A DNA stretch of 64,000 nucleotides, from assembly GCF_000014965.1 (NCBI RefSeq), contig NC_008554.1:310001-374000 (forward strand), read 5' to 3'. The translations under genes and the position numbers were made by a program. The DNA is from Syntrophobacter fumaroxidans MPOB (GTDB lineage: Bacteria; Desulfobacterota; Syntrophobacteria; Syntrophobacterales; Syntrophobacteraceae). Shown piece by piece: positions 10,553-19,067 of the stretch (its first letter is position 1; each line of letters opens with the position of its first letter). Below the pieces are notes generated by a model, which worked only from the letters and a program-made list of their open reading frames with translations, was not told the origin of the DNA and ran no database searches.

Positions 10553-10843
10553 TCATCGATCATCCTGACCGGCGAGCATCCCCTTCACCAGGGGGCCGAG
10601 AAAATCGCTCACCTGCGCCGCCAGGGTGTCGGCCTTGATCAGCGTGAGGCAACAGATTTCCCCATCCTTGTCCCAGCTGATCACGGCCAGCTTGTCGCCC
10701 GCCCGGAGGTTCGCCTTCCTGCGCAAATCCTTGGGCAGCAATATCTGCCCGCGCTCGTCCAGGCTGACCACGGACTCGACCCTGCAACAGCTCCTGCAGG
10801 CGCTTTGCGAAAAACACGATCCTTCAGTTTTCTCCGTCGACAT
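10553..10843 (-). CDS. AbrB/SpoVT-type DNA-binding protein with Cys-rich N-terminus (HgcAB-associated family candidate)
   Basis: A 96-aa protein. The N-terminal 20 residues hold four cysteines (C10, C16, C19, C20). They lead into a swapped-hairpin AbrB domain (VVSLDERGQILLPKDLRRKA, about 25-44) and GDKLAVISWDKDGEICCLTLIKA. The Cys-rich tail plus AbrB fold resembles the family annotated as HgcAB-associated protein in mercury methylators, but no hgcA or hgcB lies in this window. Here it is the first gene of an operon with arsM, so I infer a metalloid- or redox-sensing regulator or accessory protein. The family name is from memory and needs a profile search. A 25-bp palindrome sits 32 bp upstream. 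Confidence 0.75.
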   Translation of the reverse strand: MSTEKTEGSCFSQSACRSCCRVESVVSLDERGQILLPKDLRRKANLRAGDKLAVISWDKDGEICCLTLIKADTLAAQVSDFLGPLVKGMLAGQDDR

Positions 10844-11195
10844 CGACCGTATTCCCTTTCACTCTTTTCCTATTTTACAGATTCTTCAGAATATTCTGTA
10901 ACCCGATCAGCGAAAGAAGTCAAGGGAAACGGGTGAAGGTGGGGGCGGGCGTGGCACGACGGCATCGAGCCGGGATGTTCCGGGAGGGCGAAGGCCGGGC
11001 GGAATTTTTCCGTTATTGCGGGTCTGCCGTTGGTGTGAGCTGTGATGGACATATGCGGGAAGGCAATGTATCATGCGGACGGTGGTTGGTCTTCGTGCGC
11101 GGGATGCCGCCTTGATGCGTCCATCGGTCCGGCGGGGCAGAGCGTGGGGATCGACGGGGCGTCGGCTGCGGAATCCTTCCTGAAAGGGCAATGGT
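10844..11195. other. Divergent intergenic region, abrB-like / purF-like
   Basis: 352 bp without a gene. The left part holds the 25-bp palindrome and the minus-strand promoter region. Nothing distinctive is visible in the right part before the purF-like gene. Confidence 0.5.
10876..10900 (-). promoter_or_regulatory. 25-bp imperfect palindrome upstream of the abrB-like/arsM operon
   Basis: The arms are TACAGA (10876-10881) and TCTGTA (10895-10900), with an inner TTC/GAA pair around the centre. Counting base by base, the dyad matches its own reverse complement at 19 of 25 positions. It lies in an AT-rich stretch 32 bp before the start codon of the AbrB-like gene, where an operator overlapping the promoter would be expected. 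It does not resemble the AT dyad upstream of arsR, so a different protein probably binds it, perhaps the AbrB-like protein itself. Confidence 0.6.
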
Positions 11196-12602
11196 ATGGG
11201 CGGTTTGTTCGGAATTGTGTCTCGTGACGACTGTGTCTCCGATCTGTTCTATGGAACCGATTATCACTCGCACCTCGGGACCCGGCTCGGAGGGATGGCT
11301 GTCTGCAACTCCAAGGGAATCCAGCGCTCCATCCACAACATCGAAAACAGTTATTTCAGGACCAGGTTCGAGTCCGACCTGGCGCGATTTTCCGGCAACA
11401 AGGGCGTCGGAGTCATCAGCGACACCGATCCGCAGCCGTTGATCGCCCGTTCGCACCTGGGGACGTTCGGCATTGTCACCGTGGGCAAGATCAACAACAT
11501 GGAAGAACTGCTCCACAAAGCATTCGATGAAAGGCGGAGTTTTTTCGACACGGCGGGCGGGGTGGTCGGCCCCAGCGAGATGGTGGCCAAGCTGATCTGC
11601 TCGGAAGACAACCTGGAGGACGGAATCCGTAAGGTCCAGGCGTCCATAAGAGGCTCCTGTTCTTTGCTGCTGCTCACCGACGACGGGATCTACGCCGCGC
11701 GGGACAGGCTCGGGCGGACCCCCCTGGTGATCGGCCGCCGCAACGGGGCGCGGGCGGTCAGCTCGGAGTCGTGCGCCTTTCCGAACCTGGGTTTTGAGGT
11801 GGAGCGGTTCCTGGGGCCCGGAGAGGTCGTTTACGTCGCCTGCGACGGATGGGAACAGCGTTTGCCGCCGGGGCGGGACATGCAGATCTGCTCCTTCCTC
11901 TGGGTGTACTACGGCTACCCCGCGTCCGACTACGAAGGCATCAACGTGGAATTCGTCCGGAATGCGTGCGGATGCGCCCTGGCACGCGACGACGATGCCG
12001 AGGTGGATTACGTCGCGGGCATTCCGGACTCGGGGATAGGGCATGCCCTCGGGTACGCCAACGAAAGGAGAATCCCGTACCGCCGTCCGTTCGTCAAGTA
12101 CACTCCCACCTGGCCGCGCAGCTTCATGCCGCAGGACCAGCGTCTGAGGGACCTGGTGGCGAGAATGAAACTGATTCCCGTGCGCAGCCTCATCGAAGGC
12201 AAACGCCTCCTGTTCTGTGAGGATTCCATCGTTCGCGGAACGCAACTCAAGGACAACATCCAGATCCTGTTCGACTACGGGGCTCGCGAGGTGCACATGA
12301 GGCCGGCTTGCCCGACCCTGGTTTTTCCCTGCGAGTTCCTCAATTTCTCGGCTTCGCGATCCACCGAGGATCTGATCGGACGCAAGATCATCCATGAGCT
12401 GGAAAACGGCCGGGACAAGGACCTGCAATCCTATATCACCGCGGGGTCAAAGAAGAACCTGGCGATGGTCGAGGAGATACGCAAACGCCTGCGCCTCACC
12501 ACGCTTCGCTATCAACGGCTCGACGACCTGGTGGCGTCCATCGGGCTGCCGAAAGAGAAGCTGTGCACACACTGCTGGGACGGCTCGAGCAAGGGCGCGT
12601 GA
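11196..12602 (+). CDS. Amidophosphoribosyltransferase-like protein lacking the N-terminal catalytic cysteine
   Basis: A 468-aa PurF homologue. PurF moves glutamine-derived ammonia onto PRPP using an N-terminal cysteine nucleophile (M-C-G-I). Here the start reads MGGLFGIV, so the cysteine is glycine. The glutaminase fold otherwise continues (TDYHSHLGTRLGGMAV, DRLGRTPLVIGRR, SSESCAF). The phosphoribosyltransferase half is intact, with the PRPP loop LLFCEDSIVRGTQL (about residues 339-352). Cysteines in ICSFLW, VFPCEF and CTHCW sit where Bacillus-type PurF binds its [4Fe-4S] cluster. The nearest ATG upstream is in another frame, so a missed cysteine start is unlikely. I infer an ammonia-dependent or regulatory paralogue. 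A canonical purF should exist elsewhere. Stands alone between ars and hydrolase genes. Confidence 0.85.
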   Translation: MGGLFGIVSRDDCVSDLFYGTDYHSHLGTRLGGMAVCNSKGIQRSIHNIENSYFRTRFESDLARFSGNKGVGVISDTDPQPLIARSHLGTFGIVTVGKINNMEELLHKAFDERRSFFDTAGGVVGPSEMVAKLICSEDNLEDGIRKVQASIRGSCSLLLLTDDGIYAARDRLGRTPLVIGRRNGARAVSSESCAFPNLGFEVERFLGPGEVVYVACDGWEQRLPPGRDMQICSFLWVYYGYPASDYEGINVEFVRNACGCALARDDDAEVDYVAGIPDSGIGHALGYANERRIPYRRPFVKYTPTWPRSFMPQDQRLRDLVARMKLIPVRSLIEGKRLLFCEDSIVRGTQLKDNIQILFDYGAREVHMRPACPTLVFPCEFLNFSASRSTEDLIGRKIIHELENGRDKDLQSYITAGSKKNLAMVEEIRKRLRLTTLRYQRLDDLVASIGLPKEKLCTHCWDGSSKGA

Positions 12603-12830
12603 GCGGTGGGGAAAAGGCATCGCGCCCTTCCCGGTATGCCCGCAACCATGGCCGGGCTCGCGCACATCCATGCAAACGCGGGTGCGGCCTATGTTTTCCC
12701 GTACACCCCGGGTGCGGGGCGGTGGAACGGACGAAGGGCGCTCCAGCCACGCAAGATGCCCGGTGGAGGCATTTCCCTGGACAAACTCATATCTGAAGCG
12801 GTTCATCATGTTCTCTGAGCAGGAGGCTCC

Positions 12831-15224
12831 ATGTTCAAGCCCACCGAAGTGCTTTCGCGGAAGGCCGGGGACGTTCCCGCGCCCTTTGACGACGTGGACG
12901 GCGGAGTATCCGCCGATCGCCGATCCTTCCTCTTTGCTGCCGCCTGGCTGATCGGCGCCGGCATCGCTCCCGGTTTCCTGCTGAGAGTGCCGGGACATGC
13001 CGGAGAAGGCGGCCGGCCGGCGGCGGCCGGTCCGCCCGAAGGAATTGATTCCCTGCCGGCTCCATTCCCGGCCAGGGACAAGGTCCCCGACCCGGAGCGG
13101 ATCACCTTTACGGTCCGGTACCCGGGCAAGGACCCCATCAAGCTGGAAGGACATTTCTGGTACAACAAGGATGCGAGGGCGGCAGGCAGAAAGTGTCCCG
13201 CCATTGTGGAGCTGAATCCCTACCGGCGCAGGGACGGGATGATGTCCTCCGACAGCGGTTATTATCCGTGGTTTGCCTACCACGAATACCTGTGTTTCCG
13301 GGTCGACCTGCAGGGGGCGGGGGATTCGCAGGGCATTCTCATTGACGAGTACACGGATGAAGAGCTCGTCTATTGCACGCAGGTGATCGAACAAATCGCC
13401 GTCCACCCCTCCTGCGACGGGAACGTCGGGATGACGGGCACATCCTGGAGCGCCATCAATTCATTGATGGTGGCCGCGCGAGCCGATTGTCCCCCGGCAT
13501 TGAAGGCCGTTCTCGTGATCTGCGGGACGGACGACCGTTACAACGATGACGTGCATTACATGAACGGCGCCATGATGCAGGACAACATCGGGTGGGCGTC
13601 CTCGATGTTCGGCTGGCTTGCTCAGCCTCCGGATCCCCTCGTGGTCGGGGATCGTTGGAAGAGCATGTGGCGTGAGCGAATCCGCGCGGCGGATTTCTGG
13701 TTCAAGCATTGGGGGAAGCACCAGGCTAGGGATCTCTATTGGAGTGCTTCAAGCGTCAGGGACAGATACGGCCGAGTGCAGGTGCCCGTTTACATCGTGT
13801 CCGGTTACCAGGACGGCTACAAAAATCCGGTGCCTCGCGTTGTCGGCGGACTGCGCGCCGCGGGGATGCCGGTGCAGGGGCTGCTCGGTCCCTGGGGGCA
13901 TGCCTGCCCCAACTCGGGTTATCCCGGGCCCAGGATTGACTGGCTTCCCTACGTCCTGACGCACTGGTGGGACAGGTGGCTCAAGGGAAAGACGCCGGAC
14001 CCCGACGCGGAGTTGCCCGAGATGACCGTATGGCTCGGCGAGTCCAAAGAACCCGGCAGTTCCAGTTGCCGGCCGGAGAAGGGCAGGTGGGCGGCCGAAG
14101 ATGGGGAATGGACGACCCGTGTCAGGGAGAGAATCTTCTATTTATGGCCCGATGGCCGGCTCAGATCCGGATTGCCGGATTCCGGCGCGACTTACGTCGG
14201 CACGGGCGACCTCGTTGTGGCCGCCAGGATGCTCGAAACCTCCTCATGGGGCCATTGCGGAAACAACGATCTCCCGGGGGACCAGTCGCAAGCCGACGCC
14301 GCGTCGCTGCATTTCGACAGCGCTCCGCTCCCGAAGGATCTGGATTGTTTCGGTTATCCGACGGCATGCCTTAAGCTCTCATGCAACAAGCCCGTTGCGT
14401 CCATCGCGGTTCGCCTGTGTGAAGTGAGCCCCGACACAGGGGCTTCTCACCTGGTGAGCTACCGTTTCTTCAACCTTTGCTGCCGGGACGGCGACATGGC
14501 AAAGCCACGGCCGGTCGAGCCCGGTGTCGTCTTCGATGTGGTCGTGCCGCTCAACGTGATCGGTCACACCTTCAAGCAGGGCTGGCGTATCCGGCTTTCC
14601 GTCTCGCCTTCATTCTTCCCGACGATGTGCCCGAGCCCGGAGCTCGCGACCATCACCGTGTACGCAGGCCGTGCCGGGACCGGTTCCCGCATGAGCGCGC
14701 TTTCCTTGCCCGAGCGCAAGCCGAGACCGGAGGACGGGCGCCTGGAAAGCCTGCTACCGCCGGCTCCCCGGATTTTATGGGTGGATTCCGGTACCTACGT
14801 GCCGACCGTAACCGCCCGAAACGGGGAGGACTCTCGCCTGGTGAGGCAGTTTACCGTTCTGGGGAGAAAGGGCACGGTGGTCAGAAAAACGACCGACTAC
14901 GGCCGATACCGCTATGACGGGCCTCTCGAGGGGCTGTGGGTCGACGAGGTGGATCGCGAGAACTTCATAGTTGTCCACGACGAGCCCCTCACTTTTTGCG
15001 GGTTCACCAGCTCGAGGGTGATCCTGGACAGGAACACGGGCGGATCGCACTGGAAGGTGATGGCCAGGAGAACGACCAAGGTCTCGACGGAGTGGGATTC
15101 CGGAGGTCGGCTGGTGTTCAGGTACAAGGCGACGATCCGGACATTTATCGGCAAACCCGGCGGCGGCTGGGAACCGTTCGAGAACAAGACCGTCGAGGGG
15201 ACGATTCCACGGTTGTGGGTGTAA
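12831..15224 (+). CDS. CocE/NonD-family (peptidase S15-like) hydrolase with Tat signal
   Basis: A 797-aa alpha/beta hydrolase of the X-Pro dipeptidyl-peptidase/cocaine-esterase group. Residues 30-35 (RRSFLF) and the hydrophobic stretch after them form a twin-arginine signal, so export to the periplasm is expected. The catalytic Ser lies in GTSWS (about 205), the acid in YQDGYKNP (about 328) and the His in GPWGH (about 356). The C-terminal half holds the jelly-roll domain of the family (VVPLNVIGHTFKQGWRIRLSVS). It is longer than CocE (about 570 aa) because of an extra C-terminal region of about 170 residues containing TVTARNGEDSRLV. Natural substrate unknown. AGGAGG precedes the ATG. It appears monocistronic, ending 23 bp from the converging trmO. 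Confidence 0.85.
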   Translation: MFKPTEVLSRKAGDVPAPFDDVDGGVSADRRSFLFAAAWLIGAGIAPGFLLRVPGHAGEGGRPAAAGPPEGIDSLPAPFPARDKVPDPERITFTVRYPGKDPIKLEGHFWYNKDARAAGRKCPAIVELNPYRRRDGMMSSDSGYYPWFAYHEYLCFRVDLQGAGDSQGILIDEYTDEELVYCTQVIEQIAVHPSCDGNVGMTGTSWSAINSLMVAARADCPPALKAVLVICGTDDRYNDDVHYMNGAMMQDNIGWASSMFGWLAQPPDPLVVGDRWKSMWRERIRAADFWFKHWGKHQARDLYWSASSVRDRYGRVQVPVYIVSGYQDGYKNPVPRVVGGLRAAGMPVQGLLGPWGHACPNSGYPGPRIDWLPYVLTHWWDRWLKGKTPDPDAELPEMTVWLGESKEPGSSSCRPEKGRWAAEDGEWTTRVRERIFYLWPDGRLRSGLPDSGATYVGTGDLVVAARMLETSSWGHCGNNDLPGDQSQADAASLHFDSAPLPKDLDCFGYPTACLKLSCNKPVASIAVRLCEVSPDTGASHLVSYRFFNLCCRDGDMAKPRPVEPGVVFDVVVPLNVIGHTFKQGWRIRLSVSPSFFPTMCPSPELATITVYAGRAGTGSRMSALSLPERKPRPEDGRLESLLPPAPRILWVDSGTYVPTVTARNGEDSRLVRQFTVLGRKGTVVRKTTDYGRYRYDGPLEGLWVDEVDRENFIVVHDEPLTFCGFTSSRVILDRNTGGSHWKVMARRTTKVSTEWDSGGRLVFRYKATIRTFIGKPGGGWEPFENKTVEGTIPRLWV

Positions 15225-15247
15225 AACGCGCATCGGCTCCCGACACA

Positions 15248-15730
15248 TCATTTGAACCGATCGTCCGCCCGCGTTTCTTTCACCCGGCCGGCTTTGCCGG
15301 ACAGCCACCCGATCCTGTCCGTTTCCCGCGCGTCAAATTCCGGGATGTAGGGTTTGATGTCCAGCAGGGGCGTCCCATCGAGCACGTCGACATCCTCGAT
15401 GTGCAGGATGTTCCCTTCCACCTTCAGAAGTCTCACGATGGAAATGCCGATGGGATTGGGACGCCTGGGAGCCCGCGTGGCGAACACCCCGTGGCATCGG
15501 TCGTCCAGGAAGGGCTTGACCTCCAGGGAATAGCCCTCGCTCCTGTGGAAATGGTAGATCAGGATAATGTGCGAGAAGCCTTGCAGGTCCTTCAATCCGC
15601 CTTCCAATTCCGCGTTCAGCTCCACCGTTCCCGGAACACCTTCGGCTCCTTTGGCCTGGATGGGCATCCCCTGGATCTCCTTATAGGGGGACCGAATGAC
15701 TCCGACGGGAAAACAGGTCAGTCCTTGCAT
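15248..15730 (-). CDS. trmO: tRNA (N6-threonylcarbamoyladenosine37-N6)-methyltransferase TrmO
   Basis: A 160-aa single-domain SAM enzyme that methylates t6A37 of tRNA-Thr and similar tRNAs (UPF0066/YaeB family). Visible marks are the opening PVGVIRSPYKE, the DLQGFSHIILIYHFHRS segment, and the signature FATRAPRRPNPIGIS with LLKVEGN and IEDVDVLDGTPLLDIKPYIP. The start at 15730 is chosen because the protein then begins directly with the domain and AAGGA lies 7-8 nt upstream. An in-frame start at 15832 would add 34 low-complexity residues. Confidence 0.93.
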   Translation of the reverse strand: MQGLTCFPVGVIRSPYKEIQGMPIQAKGAEGVPGTVELNAELEGGLKDLQGFSHIILIYHFHRSEGYSLEVKPFLDDRCHGVFATRAPRRPNPIGISIVRLLKVEGNILHIEDVDVLDGTPLLDIKPYIPEFDARETDRIGWLSGKAGRVKETRADDRFK

Positions 15731-16006
15731 GGCGGGTTCCTTTGCGTCATATTGCCGTAATGGTTGATAAAACCGGCGGAGCGGGAGGGAAAATCTCCCT
15801 CCGACAGTAGCCCAAATTAAGAAAAATTCCATCCGAGCGCAAGTTTTTCCTGTTTGGCGGGTTTAACGGGCAGGGACCGGAAAAATGGAACGAAGCTGCG
15901 CAGCGGATGACGCTTTCGAGAGCGGTTCGTTCGCCTGCAAATCGGGCAGCCCTGGATTGTGGAACCTTGTACTGAGACTTACCTGAAAGCAGGGAGGCGA
16001 GACGCA

Positions 16007-17197
16007 ATGTCAGCGGACGACCGGGTTGAAGGGCTGGAAAGCGGGGGCACGGTGAATGCCGAAACGGCGGCCGCGCCAAGAACGAAGAATTCCTACAACA
16101 AGATGGAGTGGGCGGGGGCGTTCGGGGATGTCGGCACGCTGATTCCATTCGTGGTGGCCTACATAACGATCGTCAAGGTGGATCCTTTGGGTTTGCTTTT
16201 CATGTTCGGAATCTGCCTGCTCGTTGCCGGGTTCTACTACAAGACGCCTATACCGATTCAGCCCATGAAAGCCATCGGGGCCGCGGCCATTGCCGGGGGG
16301 ATAAGCCCGGCGGCTCTTTTCGGGTCGGGCCTCACTACGGGCATCTTCTGGTTTCTCGCCGGCGCGACCGGGGCCATAAGACCCATAGCCCGGCTTGCGA
16401 CCAAGCCGGTCGTACGCGGCATCATGCTGGGACTGGGCCTCTCCTTCATGGTGGATGGGGTCAACCGCATGAAGACGGCTCCCGTGCTGGCGGGCATCGC
16501 CCTCGTCGTCACGTACTTTCTCCTCACCAATCCGAAAATCCCGGCCATGTTCATGCTTTTGATCATCGGAATCGTGTCGGCGGTGATCATGAATCCGGAG
16601 TTCCTGTCGCAACTGGCCGGGATCCATGTCGGATTCCGCCTGCCCGTCTTCAGCCTCGACATGATCAATTGGAACGACATCGTCACGGGCACGCTCCTGT
16701 TTACAATCCCCCAGATACCTTTGACCCTGGGCAACGCGGTCATTGCCATCACCGCCGAGAACAACGAGCTCTTTCCCGACCGGAAAGTGACGGAAAAGAA
16801 GATCGCCGTTTCCCAGGGCATCATGAACCTGGTCTCGCCTTTCTTCGGAGGGGTTCCCATGTGCCACGGCGCGGGCGGGATGGCGGGACACGTTCGTTTC
16901 GGGGCGAGAACGGGCGGCGCGCTGGTGATACTCGGAAGCATCGTGATCGTTCTTGCCCTGTTTTTCAGCGAGTCCGTCGCTCTCATCTTCAAGATTTTTC
17001 CCAATGCGATCCTGGGGGTGATCCTGTTTTTTGCGGGCTCCGAGCTGGCGATCGTGGTAAGGGATATCGGTGACAAGAAATCCGATTTCTACGTGATGCT
17101 CATCGTGGCTGCATTTGCGATGTGGAATATGGGAGTGGCCTTCCTGGTGGGGATCATTCTGGATGTTTCCCTGCGAAGGGGCTGGATAAAGGTCTGA
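16007..17197 (+). CDS. MOT1-type molybdate/sulfate transporter
   Basis: Integral membrane protein of 396 aa with about ten to twelve hydrophobic segments. It shows the conserved blocks of the bacterial MOT1/sulfate-permease-like family: EWAGAFGDVGTLIPFVVAY near the N-terminus, PIPIQPMKAIGAAAIAGG, and GGVPMCHGAGGMAGHVRFGA. Plant and algal relatives take up molybdate with high affinity. AGGGAGG (15991-15997) lies 9 nt before the chosen ATG. It is monocistronic. A molybdenum-storage-type kinase lies 4 kb downstream, which fits a molybdate or tungstate role, but sulfate cannot be excluded from sequence alone. Confidence 0.83.
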   Translation: MSADDRVEGLESGGTVNAETAAAPRTKNSYNKMEWAGAFGDVGTLIPFVVAYITIVKVDPLGLLFMFGICLLVAGFYYKTPIPIQPMKAIGAAAIAGGISPAALFGSGLTTGIFWFLAGATGAIRPIARLATKPVVRGIMLGLGLSFMVDGVNRMKTAPVLAGIALVVTYFLLTNPKIPAMFMLLIIGIVSAVIMNPEFLSQLAGIHVGFRLPVFSLDMINWNDIVTGTLLFTIPQIPLTLGNAVIAITAENNELFPDRKVTEKKIAVSQGIMNLVSPFFGGVPMCHGAGGMAGHVRFGARTGGALVILGSIVIVLALFFSESVALIFKIFPNAILGVILFFAGSELAIVVRDIGDKKSDFYVMLIVAAFAMWNMGVAFLVGIILDVSLRRGWIKV

Positions 17198-17309
17198 AAC
17201 GAAGGGGCGGAAGGCGGAGGATCGGGTTTTTCATGGACCGCCCCGGGAGCGTCGGGCGCTGTTGCGGCAACCGGATGGAGGTTGCTCGGGCAGGGGCGGG
17301 CAAAGAGCG

Positions 17310-17879
17310 ATGTCCATGGATGACCCTGATCTTGCACTGGTGAATGCCGCGGGCCGCGGCGACGTGGACGCCTTCGAGTCGCTGGTCGGGCGCTACCAGG
17401 GCCCGCTGCTCAATTTCATCGCCAGGATCCTTGGGGATCGCGGCGCGGCCGAAGACCTCGCCCAGGAAGTTTTCTTGAGGGTCTATCGCGCGGCCCCCCG
17501 GTTCGAGGCGAGAACGAAGGTCTCGACCTGGGTTTTTCGGATAGCCTACAACCTGGCCATGACCGAGCTCGACCGCCGGAAGCGGCGGCGGACCCTGGCG
17601 GAGGCCCTTCACCGAAACGGGGAGGAAGCTTCCCGGGAGGCTTTGGCCGACCCGGGAGAAGACCGCGAGTTCCAGGAGGAAATCGCATCGGCGCTCGACG
17701 GACTCCCCGGCAATCAGAGGGCGGTGCTGCTCCTGCGCCTGCACCAGGATTTGTCCTATCGGGAGATTGCTGAAATCCTGGGGACAAGCCTCGGGAGCGT
17801 CGAGTCTCTGCTGTTCAGAGCCCGCAAGACCCTGAGAGAAAGCCTGAGGAGAAGAAAGCAACAGGGAGGGACGAAGTGA
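17310..17879 (+). CDS. ECF-type RNA polymerase sigma factor (RpoE-like)
   Basis: A 189-aa extracytoplasmic-function sigma factor. Region 2 is seen in AAEDLAQEVFLRVYRAAPRFEARTKVSTWVF (split here by its typical DLAQEVF core) and region 4 in LSYREIAEILGTSLGSVESLLFRARKTL. The start at 17310 (or the ATG at 17316) keeps the family length; the longer in-frame extension is not needed. It overlaps the anti-sigma gene by 4 nt (GTGA), which implies translational coupling. No extra C-terminal domain is present. Confidence 0.93.
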   Translation: MSMDDPDLALVNAAGRGDVDAFESLVGRYQGPLLNFIARILGDRGAAEDLAQEVFLRVYRAAPRFEARTKVSTWVFRIAYNLAMTELDRRKRRRTLAEALHRNGEEASREALADPGEDREFQEEIASALDGLPGNQRAVLLLRLHQDLSYREIAEILGTSLGSVESLLFRARKTLRESLRRRKQQGGTK

Positions 17880-18283
17880 AGTGCGAAGCAATCCGGCTGA
17901 GGCTGGTCGCCTACATGGACGGCGAGCTCGATACCGAACTGCACGGGCAATTTACCGCTCATCTGCGGCAGTGCGAGGACTGCCGGAAGGAGCTGGAGGC
18001 ACTCGGCGACGTCGACGCGCTGGTCACGGGTCTTCCCCGGTACGGTCCGTCCGCGGATTTCGCCCGCATCCTCGTATCGAAGGTTCGATACACGGTTGCC
18101 CCCGTGCGCAAGGGTCCTATTCTCCAGCGGGCATGGAAGACCCTGCTCGAATATACAGGAAGATTCGTCGAGCTTCTCGAGCCCGAAAGACGCGTCGGCA
18201 CGCGCTCCCTCGATGAGTTCAACGACATTCCCGACTCTTTTATCGGCTACGCATACTTCAAGGTTCTCGGCCCGCAAAGATGA
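17876..18283 (+). CDS. Zinc-finger (ZAS) anti-sigma factor, apparently soluble
   Basis: A 135-aa protein starting with a GTG that overlaps the sigma gene's stop. The N-terminal zinc-binding anti-sigma domain has the H-x3-C-x2-C signature in HLRQCEDC, preceded by a Cys near the start (KCEAIRL). Most ECF partners of this kind carry a membrane helix. None is seen here, because the C-terminal half is mixed and polar, ending FIGYAYFKVLGPQR. This suggests cytoplasmic sensing, or a signal passed through the next gene product. Assignment of partner is by overlap. Confidence 0.85.
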   Translation: MKCEAIRLRLVAYMDGELDTELHGQFTAHLRQCEDCRKELEALGDVDALVTGLPRYGPSADFARILVSKVRYTVAPVRKGPILQRAWKTLLEYTGRFVELLEPERRVGTRSLDEFNDIPDSFIGYAYFKVLGPQR

Positions 18284-18293
18284 GGGTTTCTCA

Positions 18294-18785
18294 ATGAACG
18301 CTGCATCTTTCTTCTATGGTTTTGTTGCCGCCGTCATCCTCGTTTCCGTTGCCCTGAGCGTCGCTTACCTGGCTCTCAGCAAGGCCCGCGCGAGGAAAGG
18401 AGACATCAAGGGATACCTCGATCTCATTCCCGATCTCACGGAAGAACAACGCGCGCGACTCCGGGAGATTCGCACGGTGTTTCTGCCCAGAGTGGAAGGA
18501 ATCCGGCGGGAGATGCGTCTCAGGCGAGGCGAGCTGGCCGAGCTTCTTTTCGGTGAGCCGGCGGACCGGGAACGCATTTACGAAGTAGCGGACGGGATCA
18601 TCGGCAAGCAGTCGGAGCTCGAACACGAAGTCATCGAACACATCCTCGAGGAAAAGGATCTGCTCACCCCGGCCCAAAAGCGGAGATTCTACGAAATCAT
18701 CGTCGATCAGTTCTCGGGCGGGGGACTTGGCGTCCACGACGTGAGGGCGGGAAAGAAGACGGGAGAAGCCGGCCGAAACCGCTGA
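18294..18785 (+). CDS. CpxP/Spy-like periplasmic protein (heavy-metal sensor type)
   Basis: A 163-aa protein with an N-terminal membrane anchor (about residues 8-30) and an all-helical domain. LTEEQRARLREIRTVFLPRV and LLTPAQKRRFYEIIVDQF repeat the LTxxQ helix pattern of the CpxP/Spy/ZraP family. Such proteins are chaperones or metal-binding sensors in the periplasm. It starts 10 bp after the anti-sigma stop, so the three genes form one unit. I infer an envelope-stress circuit in which this protein senses or buffers the stress. Confidence 0.72.
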   Translation: MNAASFFYGFVAAVILVSVALSVAYLALSKARARKGDIKGYLDLIPDLTEEQRARLREIRTVFLPRVEGIRREMRLRRGELAELLFGEPADRERIYEVADGIIGKQSELEHEVIEHILEEKDLLTPAQKRRFYEIIVDQFSGGGLGVHDVRAGKKTGEAGRNR

Positions 18786-19067
18786 TGCGGAAGTCGCGCC
18801 GCACAATGCGGCGCGATGGGGTCAAGCCCGGCGCGCGGCGTGGGGCGCATCGCTTCCGCAGCTTTACTCAGACATCGCACAGTCCATTGTCGCCGGGCGT
18901 CGCCAGGCCCGTTTCGTCCGGTCCGTGTCCTTTTGATTGAACCGGACTTCACAAAGTGCTATCCTTCATTACCGCTGTGACCGGTTTGACAGGATAGCGG
19001 CATCGGGCGGAACCGTCCGATTTTTCCGTTTTTCCCTCCGGGCAAGATTTCGAAGGACACGCTGACG

